DNA of 64,000 bases from CAZKWG01 sp964615375 (lineage in GTDB: Bacteria > Myxococcota_A > UBA796 > CAZKWG01). A program made the translations under genes and the position numbers. Of the stretch, positions 33,103 to 40,401 are shown piece by piece (positions within the stretch are counted from its first letter, which is position 1; each line of letters opens with the position of its first letter). The stretch covers positions 108,595 through 172,594 of the forward strand of contig CAZTOW010000015.1 in assembly GCA_964615375.1 (NCBI GenBank), given 5' to 3'. The notes under the pieces are model-generated. The model was not told the DNA's origin and did no database searches. It worked only from the letters and a program-made list of their open reading frames with translations.

Positions 33103-33954
33103 ATGTCATCCAGAGCAGCCCTCGTCCTGCGACGCCTCCTGCGGCTCGTCCTCGCGCTCACCGTGGGCCTCGCCCTCTGGCTCTGGGCGGGCCTCCCCGG
33201 CGAGGCCCCCGCGCCTCCGGCCGGGAGCCTGCGGGTCGCGGCGGCGAACCTGCTCTACATGCAGAAGAGCTCCGCCGACATCGACGCGGCGCTGACCGCG
33301 CTGCGAGCGGACGTCCTGGTGCTGGTGGAGCTGACCGCGAACAACGCGGACCTGGAGGCGCTGGAGGCGAGCGGCCTGCAGGTCCTGGCGGCCCGACCCT
33401 ACCAGGGCTCACGCGGGGCCGCGCTGCTGGTGCGCGAGGACATCGAGGGCGAGGCCGAGGTCATCGAGCCCCCCTGGAAGAGCACCTGCCGGGCCTACAC
33501 GGTGGTGGGGCGCCTGCGCCTGCCCGAGCCGCTCGCGGTGCTGGGCGTCCACGCGCCCCCGCCGGTGAAGTCCTGCGAGCCGGGCGGGGACGTGGGGCTG
33601 GTGGCGCTGGCGGGGCTGGTCTCCGAGGGGCGGCTGACGCGCGACATCGGGCCGGCGCATGCGGGAGATCCTGTCCTGATCGCCGGAGATCTGAACGCGC
33701 TCCCCTTCCAGCCGGGGCTCTGGCGGCTGCGCCGGGCCGGGCTCCGCGACGCCCTGCTGACGGGCACGCCGTGGCCGACGCCCACCTGGCCCGCGCTCCG
33801 CGGGGGGCTCGCCCTCGGCCGCATCGACGCGATCTGGGCGCCGCCGGGCCTCGACGTGGTGGGGGCCGGAAATTTCGTGATCCCAGGATCGGATCATCAC
33901 GGGGTGTACGCGGATCTCCAACGTGTGGGGGGTGATGACGCATCTGAACAATAG
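33103..33954 (+). CDS. Membrane-anchored endonuclease/exonuclease/phosphatase (EEP) family protein
   Basis: 283 aa from the ATG at 33103, preceded by GGAG; in-frame ATGs at 33088 and 33070 are alternatives. A single N-terminal membrane segment (LVLRRLLRLVLALTVGLALW) should leave the catalytic domain outside the cytoplasm. EEP motifs: RVAAANLLY (Asn), VLVLVELTANN (metal Glu), VLGVHAPPP, IAGDLNALPFQP (Asp/Asn), RIDAIWAP and the terminal SDHHGVYADL (Asp-His). Such anchored EEP proteins hydrolyse phosphodiesters in lipids or nucleic acids; the substrate is unknown. Confidence 0.85.
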   Translation: MSSRAALVLRRLLRLVLALTVGLALWLWAGLPGEAPAPPAGSLRVAAANLLYMQKSSADIDAALTALRADVLVLVELTANNADLEALEASGLQVLAARPYQGSRGAALLVREDIEGEAEVIEPPWKSTCRAYTVVGRLRLPEPLAVLGVHAPPPVKSCEPGGDVGLVALAGLVSEGRLTRDIGPAHAGDPVLIAGDLNALPFQPGLWRLRRAGLRDALLTGTPWPTPTWPALRGGLALGRIDAIWAPPGLDVVGAGNFVIPGSDHHGVYADLQRVGGDDASEQ

Positions 33955-33969
33955 AACGCAACATTAACG

Positions 33970-34003
33970 CCTCTAGGGAGTGGAGCACCTCACTCTGTAG
34001 AGG
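33970..34003 (+). promoter_or_regulatory. Leader hairpin sequestering the Shine-Dalgarno of the next gene
   Basis: CCTCTA (33970-33975) pairs with TAGAGG (33998-34003), and AGTG inside it with CACT, leaving a small loop. The 3' arm is the ribosome-binding site of the ATG at 34009. Folding would block initiation, as in a thermosensor or a protein-controlled leader. Confidence 0.4.
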
Positions 34004-34008
34004 TGAAC

Positions 34009-34449
34009 ATGCAACCCTACGGCCTCCTCGTGGTGGGCTCGTTGTGGGCGGGCTCTGCGCTCGCGCTTCAACGGCCTGAGAGCCTCCCCGCGCTGTGCGC
34101 GCGGAGTTCGCTCGTCATCATCGGCGAAGTAACTGGACAGGAGTCTTTCTTTCAAGAAGATCGATCAGGGTGGGTGCTGTCCCGCCACGATCTCAGCGTC
34201 CTCAAAGTCCTGCGCGGCACGCCCGTCGAGAGCGTCACGGTTGTGACGCCTGGGGGTCGTGTTGGATCGCTCACGCTGAACGTGGAGCACACGCCGGAGC
34301 TCGTCGTGGACCAACGTTACCTGCTCCTGCTGGAGCCGCGCGCGGACGGCGAGAGCTGGCGCGTCCTGGGCGGCGAGGAGGGGGCCCTCCCCATCGCGGG
34401 AGATCCATCGGACGAGCTCGCGCGCCTGGGAGGCTGCCATGCGCCCTGA
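34009..34449 (+). CDS. Small secreted protein coupled to a matrixin protease
   Basis: 146 aa from the ATG at 34009 (AGAGG 5 bp upstream); a GTG two codons earlier also fits. A signal peptide is clear (LLVVGSLWAGSALA). The body is a predicted beta-rich domain: SLVIIGEVTG, LSVLKVLRGTPVESVTVVTPGG, ELVVDQRYLLLLEP. This pattern recurs in proteins encoded beside secreted metalloproteases; no function is established to my knowledge. Its last 11 bp overlap the matrixin start, so the two are translated together. A chaperone, inhibitor or partner of the protease is a reasonable guess. Confidence 0.65.
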   Translation: MQPYGLLVVGSLWAGSALALQRPESLPALCARSSLVIIGEVTGQESFFQEDRSGWVLSRHDLSVLKVLRGTPVESVTVVTPGGRVGSLTLNVEHTPELVVDQRYLLLLEPRADGESWRVLGGEEGALPIAGDPSDELARLGGCHAP

Positions 34450-35857
34450 ACTGCTGCTCCTCTTCCTGGGCGCCCCGGCGCAGGCCTGGGACCTCAACGG
34501 CGCCGACTGGTCCTGGCAGTCGAGCCCGCTGGAGGACCCGCTCTACCTGGCCGAGGACAGCTTCCCCGATGCGGAGGTGGACCCGGAGGACGTGCGCGAG
34601 GCCGTGAACAACGCCATGAGCGTCTGGAACGAGGCGGGCTACGACGTGAGCCTCCACCTGGGCGACGAGATCGTGGACGCGGCGCAGGACCCCGAGGGCG
34701 TCTTCGTCATCCTGCACGGCGAGCAGGAGGACATGGGGGCGGCGCTCGCGTTCACGGCCATCTGGTCCTACGCCGACGGGCTGGCCTTCGACTGCGACGT
34801 GATGTACCTGGACGCCGACGACGAGGGCGACATCGTCTGGAGCGCCGACCCGGCGGGGGCCGCCGACGGGAGCTGGGACGTGGAGAGCGTCGCCCTGCAC
34901 GAGCTCGGTCACTGCCTCGGCCTCTCGCACTCGGACGACGAGGACGCCATCATGTACGCCCACTACACCGGGGCGCGGACGCTGGGAGCCGACGACCTGG
35001 ACGGGCTCGCGCAGCTCTACCCGCCGGCCTGCGCCGATCTGGACGGTGACGGGTTCACGGACTGCGAGGGCGACTGTGAGGACGGTGACGCGGGCGTCTC
35101 CCCCGCCGCCCTCGAGGTCTGCGATGGGCGCGACGACAACTGCAACGGCGCCCTGGACGAGGTCGAGAGCGAGCCCATCGTGCTGGGAGACGACCAGGAG
35201 TCCGCGGACTGGAGCGAGGAGTCGGTGGGCAACGGCTTCATCGTGGACTCAGCCACCACGCTGCGGTCTCTGCGCCAGCGCTGGGAGGGGCCCGAGGGCG
35301 CGCGCCTGGTGTGGTCGGTCTCGGTCCTGGAGGAGGACGGCACCTGGAGCATGGTGGCGACCGTGAGGGGCGAGGCCGAGGCGGGCGAGTGGCAGCAGAG
35401 CCCGGCGCTCGACCTCCCGCTGGAGGCCGGGCGCACCTACGCCGTCGTGCTGGGGACCGTCTTCACCGGCGTGACGATGTACTACCAGAAGCGCCCGAAC
35501 CTGGACCCCGTGGGGGCGATCACGCCGCTGGGCTCGCTCTATGGGCGGGGGCTCGGCGACCAGATCGGCGAGCCTGACGACCGCTACCTGGTCCACCAGG
35601 AGTTGTACCTCACCGCTCCCGAGGATCCCGAGACGATCTGTGAGGACACGGGAGGGGCCGGGGAGACCGGGGAGACCGGGGCGGACAGCGGCTCCCCGGA
35701 CACGGGGCCGGGCGGGGAGCTCCCCAAGATCGAGGGCTGCGCCTGCGCTCAGGGCGGCGGTCCTGCGTCGAGCTGGCTCGGGTGGCTCGCGCTCGGGCTG
35801 GTGGGGCTGCGGCGCCGGGCCAGGCCCCGCTGGCCAGCGCCCCCCTCCCGGTGGTAG
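34439..35857 (+). CDS. Secreted matrixin-family metalloprotease with MopE-like and MYXO-CTERM segments
   Basis: 472 aa. Signal peptide LLLLFLGAPAQA. The catalytic domain (about 20-195) has the metzincin zinc motif HELGHCLGLSHS and Met-turn DAIMYAHY. Residues about 197-240 match the Asp/Cys metal-binding motif of MopE-like proteins (DLDGDGFTDCEGDC, CDGRDDNCNGALDE). A beta-sandwich-like region follows, then a Gly/Thr/Glu linker (GETGETGADSG) and a Cys-Ala-Cys, hydrophobic, Arg-rich MYXO-CTERM tail. It should be exported, activated by zinc and calcium, and retained at the surface. Confidence 0.9.
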   Translation: MRPELLLLFLGAPAQAWDLNGADWSWQSSPLEDPLYLAEDSFPDAEVDPEDVREAVNNAMSVWNEAGYDVSLHLGDEIVDAAQDPEGVFVILHGEQEDMGAALAFTAIWSYADGLAFDCDVMYLDADDEGDIVWSADPAGAADGSWDVESVALHELGHCLGLSHSDDEDAIMYAHYTGARTLGADDLDGLAQLYPPACADLDGDGFTDCEGDCEDGDAGVSPAALEVCDGRDDNCNGALDEVESEPIVLGDDQESADWSEESVGNGFIVDSATTLRSLRQRWEGPEGARLVWSVSVLEEDGTWSMVATVRGEAEAGEWQQSPALDLPLEAGRTYAVVLGTVFTGVTMYYQKRPNLDPVGAITPLGSLYGRGLGDQIGEPDDRYLVHQELYLTAPEDPETICEDTGGAGETGETGADSGSPDTGPGGELPKIEGCACAQGGGPASSWLGWLALGLVGLRRRARPRWPAPPSRW

Positions 35858-35884
35858 CCTCGCGCCCTCAGAGAGGGGTGTGCG

Positions 35885-36922
35885 GTGGCCTCGCGCGATC
35901 TCGGCACGTACCAGATGCTGTGGGACTGTGGGTTCTGCGGGACGGAGAAGCTGCTCGGGCTGACCCACCGCCACTGCCCGAGCTGCGGGGCGCCGCAGGA
36001 CCCCGCGCGGCGCTACTTCCCCTCGGACGCCGACAAGGTGGCCGTGGAGGATCACCGCTTCACGGGCGCCGACAAGGTGTGCGCCAACTGTCAGACGCCG
36101 AACGGGGCCGCCGCCAGCCACTGCGGGAACTGCGGCTCCGCGCTCGACGAGTCCAAGGAGGTGGAGCGCGCCCACACCCGCGAGGCGAGCGCTTCGGCCG
36201 GCCAGAGCCTCGAGGCGCAGAAGAAGGCCGAGCGGCGCGCCGCGCAGCAGCCGCCCGCGGAGCCCCCGAAGAAGAAGGGGCGAGGCTGCCTGCTGCTCTT
36301 CGTGGTCCTGGTGATGGGCGCCATCGGCCTCTTCGTGTGCTCGATGCTGTGGACCCGCGAGGACACCCTCAGCGTGACGGGTCACCGCTGGGAGCGCGCC
36401 ATCGAGGTCGAGAAGTTCGGGCCCACCCAGGACAGCGCCTGGTGCGACCGCATGCCGGGCGGGGCCTACGACGTCTCGCGCACCGAGAAGGAGCGCAGCA
36501 CGCGCAAGGTGGCGGACGGCGAGGAGTGCACGACGAAGCAGGTGGACAACGGCGACGGCACCTTCAAGGAGGTGGAGGACTGCCAGACGAAGTACCGGTC
36601 CGAGCCGGTCTACGACGACTGGTGCTCCTACACCATCGACAAGTGGAGCCGCGCGCGCACCGAGAAGGAGAGCGGCAAGAACACCTCGCCCCGCTGGCCG
36701 GAGGTGCGCCTCGGGCGGACGGGCGAGTGCACCGGCTGTGAGCGCGAGGGCGCCCGCTCCGAGACGTACACGGTGCTGCTCGAGGACTCGGAGGGCGAGG
36801 AGCAGACCTGCGATCTGTCCGAGGCCCGCTGGAAGGGCATGGACGAGGGCAGCCGCTGGAAGGGCGAGGTGCGCGTGATGACCGGCGGCCTCGACTGCGG
36901 GGACCTGAGCCCGGCGCGATAG
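35885..36922 (+). CDS. Zinc-ribbon membrane protein of unknown function
   Basis: 345 aa, GTG start at 35885 with GAGAGGGG upstream. The first 90 residues hold two Cys-x2-Cys pairs each (WDCGFCGTEKL with HCPSCGAP; VCANCQTP with HCGNCGSAL), two zinc ribbons of rubredoxin/RanBP2 style. A charged Ala/Lys/Glu segment follows, then one membrane helix (LLLFVVLVMGAIGLFVCSML). The C-terminal domain is Cys-containing (DGEECTTKQVDNGDGTF, YDDWCSYTIDKW, GECTGCERE) and would be outside the membrane. The architecture recurs in diverse bacteria without assigned function. TAGCCT at 35855-35860 is a possible -10. Confidence 0.75.
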   Translation: MASRDLGTYQMLWDCGFCGTEKLLGLTHRHCPSCGAPQDPARRYFPSDADKVAVEDHRFTGADKVCANCQTPNGAAASHCGNCGSALDESKEVERAHTREASASAGQSLEAQKKAERRAAQQPPAEPPKKKGRGCLLLFVVLVMGAIGLFVCSMLWTREDTLSVTGHRWERAIEVEKFGPTQDSAWCDRMPGGAYDVSRTEKERSTRKVADGEECTTKQVDNGDGTFKEVEDCQTKYRSEPVYDDWCSYTIDKWSRARTEKESGKNTSPRWPEVRLGRTGECTGCEREGARSETYTVLLEDSEGEEQTCDLSEARWKGMDEGSRWKGEVRVMTGGLDCGDLSPAR

Positions 36923-36987
36923 GCTCTTCCGCGCGCGGGTCCGCTGGGATAGCCCCCGGGGGTCCTCAAACACAGGAGCAGACCCCC

Positions 36988-37467
36988 ATGAGCCTCGTCG
37001 GCCAGACCGCCCCCGATTTCACCCTGATCTCCCACAAGCGCGAGAAGGTGAGCCTCTCTGAGCTGCGCGGCCAGGGCCGCGTGGTCCTGGCCTTCTACCC
37101 GGCCGCCTTCACCGGCGTCTGCGAGAAGGAGCTCTGCACCTTCCGGGACGCGCTGGCGATGCTGAACGGCCTCGACGCCAACGTGGTGGGCATCAGCGTG
37201 GACGCGCCCTTCTCGAACGCCGCGTTCGCGGCCAAGAACGGCGTGGAGTTCCCCCTGCTCTCCGACTACACCCGCGAGACCGTCCAGAGCTACGGCGTCG
37301 CCCTGGAGAACTTCGCGGGCATGCCCGGCTACACGGCCAGCAAGCGCGCGGTCTTCATCGTCGAGCGCGACGGCACCGTCAGCTACGAGTGGGTGGGCCC
37401 GAACCCCGGCGTGGAGCCGGACTACGCGGCGATCCAGGCCGCCCTGGGCGCCTCTCAGGCCAGCTGA
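36988..37467 (+). CDS. Peroxiredoxin (AhpC/TSA family)
   Basis: 159 aa. Thiol peroxidase of the AhpE/BCP-like group. The peroxidatic Cys is in YPAAFTGVCEKELC (Thr-x2-Cys pattern), with a second Cys five residues on, and the active-site Arg is probably in ASKRAVFIVERDG. The AQ-like thioredoxin fold is complete (GQTAPDFTLI, VVGISVDAPFSNAAFA, FPLLSDY). Probably cytoplasmic. It is a single gene; ACAGGAG precedes the ATG. Confidence 0.92.
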   Translation: MSLVGQTAPDFTLISHKREKVSLSELRGQGRVVLAFYPAAFTGVCEKELCTFRDALAMLNGLDANVVGISVDAPFSNAAFAAKNGVEFPLLSDYTRETVQSYGVALENFAGMPGYTASKRAVFIVERDGTVSYEWVGPNPGVEPDYAAIQAALGASQAS

Positions 37468-37539
37468 GCGCGCGACGGATCAGGGCTCGGCGCGCGCGGC
37501 ACGTTAACAGTCGAGGGTCTGCCCTCACTGGAGCGTGGC

Positions 37540-40401
37540 ATGCCTCTCCTCCCGCGCCTCGCGCTCGCGCTCACCCTCCTCGGTCTGCTCCTCCAGGCGC
37601 CCGCAGCGCAGGGAGGAGGCAAGCCTCCTGTAGACCCTGAGGCCCTCCAGGTCTGGTGGACCTCGGCCGCCCGCATGTGGATGGGCGAGACGGCCTACAA
37701 GATCTCCAAGCCCCTGGTCTTCCAGGACGGCGTCTGCAAGGCCAGCCTGAACGAGGGCGTCATCATCCCCGTCTGGTCCGGCCAGAAGCCCGTCTCCGAG
37801 CGCATCGTGGGCTCGGTCTTCATCGGGACCGGCGATCTGGAGATGAGCTTCCCCTCGCGGGCGGACGCCTGGAGCTTCGCCACGCACATGATCTCGCGCG
37901 GCGAGGATCGCGCCACGATGGAGGCCATCGCCCGCCAGGAGGCGCCCTTCCGCACCTCGTTGTCGCGCGCCCTCTTCCTGGGCAGCGACCCCAAGGTCCA
38001 GAAGATGCTGATGGACCTGCGGCCCATCCGCTCGGGCTCCATGTTGAGCGAGGGCTCGGAGGGCATCGACGAGGTCTACATGGTGACGGAGGAGCGGGGC
38101 AAGCTCGCCGCCACCGTGGTCGCCACCAACGTGCTCCCCAACCGCCGCCGCCTGCTGGAGCGCGCGGGCCTGGACGTGACGGCGATGATCCGCCAGGATC
38201 GCCTGCTGTCCGAGGAGCTCGGCGTGCCGGCCGAGGAGCTGCGCCTGGTCGCCGACTTCCGCACCGGCACCCGCTACGGGGTCGCCGCGCTGGACGGGGC
38301 CACGGTGGGCCCCAACGACTACGACGAGTGGCTGACCTGCTTCCGCGACGGTCTCGGCTACTCGGACACCGGCTACCGCTCCATGGCCTTCGCCCACGGG
38401 GTGGACGTGGACGGGATCCGCCACTTCCGGCGCTTCAGCGGGGAGATCTTCCCGCGGGAGACCGGAAGCCCAGGCCCCGAGCCCGCCCGGTGGATGGCGC
38501 CGGTCTACGCGAAGACGGAGGTGGAGCTCATCCCCACCACCTTCGCCAACACCCAGAAGGTGACGGTGCAGAACGACCTGCGCATCCGGGCGCTCGGCGG
38601 CCCGCTCCAGCACGTCACGCTGCGCCTGCCCACGGCGGGCACGGTGGAGGGCACCTTCAACCTCCAGAAGCTCAGCACCTCGGACGGCAAGGCGCTGGCC
38701 TGGTCCGGGCTCAGCGCGGACCTGCGCGGCATCGCCAGCGCGAGCTCCCGACCAGGCAAGGCCAGCACCGCCGCCCAGTCCGCGGAGAGCGATCTGGCCG
38801 GCGCGAGCACGGAGAGCGCCGGCGCGGAGGCCATGGGCGAGGAGGTGGTCAACGTCGACAACCTGACCGACTCCTCCCCCACGTCCGGGTCGCGCGCGGG
38901 GCTCATCGACAGCGTGGACATCGAGGCCAGCGAGACCGACGCGGTCAAGAAGACGGCCACCCGCTACGAGATCATCGTGCTCCTGCCCGAGCCCGTGCCC
39001 GAGGGCGGGGAGGTCGATCTCCACCTGGAGTGGACCGCCACCTGGCCCTGGGCCAACTGGAGCACGGCCGACCGGCCGCTGGGCCCCACCACCGGGCTTC
39101 AGGAGATCGTGCCGGACCTCGTCCCCGCGCTCGGCGGGACGGCCTGGGACTTCGAGACGACGGTGCGCTTCCCCAGCTCCGGCCTGCGCACCATCGGCGC
39201 GGCGGTCTCCGGGGACACGAAGAGCGACGCCATCAACGACGAGGACGGCTGGCGCACCATCGTCGCCACCGGGAAGGCGGGGCGCCGCCCCGGCGTGGCC
39301 TTCGGCCGCTGGTACGAGGTGATCGACCCGCCGGCCAAGGACCTGCCCGGCGTGCGGGTGAGCCTGTTCACCACCGAGGAGTACGCGCTCCCCGCCTTCC
39401 CCCCGGAGGTGCGCCGGGTCGTGAGCTTCCTGGGCCGCTTCCTCCCCAAGATCCCGCTCGGCGAGATCGAGGTCTTCCAGGGCAAGGACACGTTCACGGG
39501 GGCCGCGATGAACGGCCGCATCTCGGCGGGCGCCTACGGCCTCGTCGGCGTGCAGCAGGCCACCTACGGCGGCGTGGGCGGGGCCTCGACGATCGTGGCC
39601 GAGGATCCCCACTTCGCCCACTCCATGGTGGCGCGGCAGGTGGCCGGGCAGATCTGGGGTCAGCTCGTGGCCCCGGCCACGGCGCGGGACGAGTGGATCC
39701 TGGACGCGCTGTCTGAGGCCTACGCCGCCTTCTACGTGCGCGCCGCGTTTGGGCCCGCCGACTACGACAAGCGCGTCTCCGCCGTGCGGGAGAGCATCGA
39801 GCGCCCCGTCGAGCGCTCCTACAACTACAAGCAGACCGCGCGCTCTGACCGCCCGCTCTCCCTGACCGGCTCCACGCCGCAGAGCGATCTGTCCAGCAAG
39901 CTGCTCGACGACTACGGTTTCTACGTCCTCTCCGAGATGCTGCGCTTCAAGATCGGCGACCGCGCCTTCTTCCTGGCGCTGGACCGGCTGGCGAAGCGGC
40001 GCTCCGGCCAGCGGCTGACCACCGAGCAGCTCCAGGAGGCCTTCGAGGAGACCTCCGAGCAGGACCTGAGCGACTTCTTCGACTACTGGGTCCACGGCGG
40101 CCTGGTGCCGGAGATCGAGGCCCGGGTCCACCTCGTCGAGGGCTCCGGCGGCACGAAGGTGGAGGGCGTGCTCTGCACGAACGTGCCCGTGGGGCGCATC
40201 GACGTGCCCGTGGTCGTGCGCGACCAGAAGGGCGACCGCGAGGTGCAGGCCCTCATCCCGGTCGAGGCGGGGCGCGGGAGCTTCCAGGTGGAGGACCGCC
40301 AGGGCAAGGTCAAGGTGGAGATCGACCCCGACGGGATGATCGTCGCCTTCGGCCGTCGCGTGCAGGAGGTCAGCTCCGCGCCCACCTGCGACGGGTTCTA
40401 A
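37540..40401 (+). CDS. Secreted M1-aminopeptidase-like protein lacking the zinc site (pseudo-peptidase)
   Basis: 953 aa with signal peptide (LALALTLLGLLLQAPAAQG). The first half is a DUF2330-like/beta-rich domain with an acidic Ser-rich insert at about 400-470. Residues about 620-860 follow the order of an M1 (gluzincin) catalytic domain, but the HExxH helix reads VARQVAGQIWGQLV, so both His and the catalytic Glu are missing; the helix with the third ligand survives as DALSEAYAAF. The usual C-terminal part continues (YWVHGGLVPEIEARVHLVEG). I infer a non-catalytic binding or chaperone role. The fold assignment rests on alignment by eye. It overlaps the convergent SNF2 gene by 4 bp. Confidence 0.6.
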   Translation: MPLLPRLALALTLLGLLLQAPAAQGGGKPPVDPEALQVWWTSAARMWMGETAYKISKPLVFQDGVCKASLNEGVIIPVWSGQKPVSERIVGSVFIGTGDLEMSFPSRADAWSFATHMISRGEDRATMEAIARQEAPFRTSLSRALFLGSDPKVQKMLMDLRPIRSGSMLSEGSEGIDEVYMVTEERGKLAATVVATNVLPNRRRLLERAGLDVTAMIRQDRLLSEELGVPAEELRLVADFRTGTRYGVAALDGATVGPNDYDEWLTCFRDGLGYSDTGYRSMAFAHGVDVDGIRHFRRFSGEIFPRETGSPGPEPARWMAPVYAKTEVELIPTTFANTQKVTVQNDLRIRALGGPLQHVTLRLPTAGTVEGTFNLQKLSTSDGKALAWSGLSADLRGIASASSRPGKASTAAQSAESDLAGASTESAGAEAMGEEVVNVDNLTDSSPTSGSRAGLIDSVDIEASETDAVKKTATRYEIIVLLPEPVPEGGEVDLHLEWTATWPWANWSTADRPLGPTTGLQEIVPDLVPALGGTAWDFETTVRFPSSGLRTIGAAVSGDTKSDAINDEDGWRTIVATGKAGRRPGVAFGRWYEVIDPPAKDLPGVRVSLFTTEEYALPAFPPEVRRVVSFLGRFLPKIPLGEIEVFQGKDTFTGAAMNGRISAGAYGLVGVQQATYGGVGGASTIVAEDPHFAHSMVARQVAGQIWGQLVAPATARDEWILDALSEAYAAFYVRAAFGPADYDKRVSAVRESIERPVERSYNYKQTARSDRPLSLTGSTPQSDLSSKLLDDYGFYVLSEMLRFKIGDRAFFLALDRLAKRRSGQRLTTEQLQEAFEETSEQDLSDFFDYWVHGGLVPEIEARVHLVEGSGGTKVEGVLCTNVPVGRIDVPVVVRDQKGDREVQALIPVEAGRGSFQVEDRQGKVKVEIDPDGMIVAFGRRVQEVSSAPTCDGF

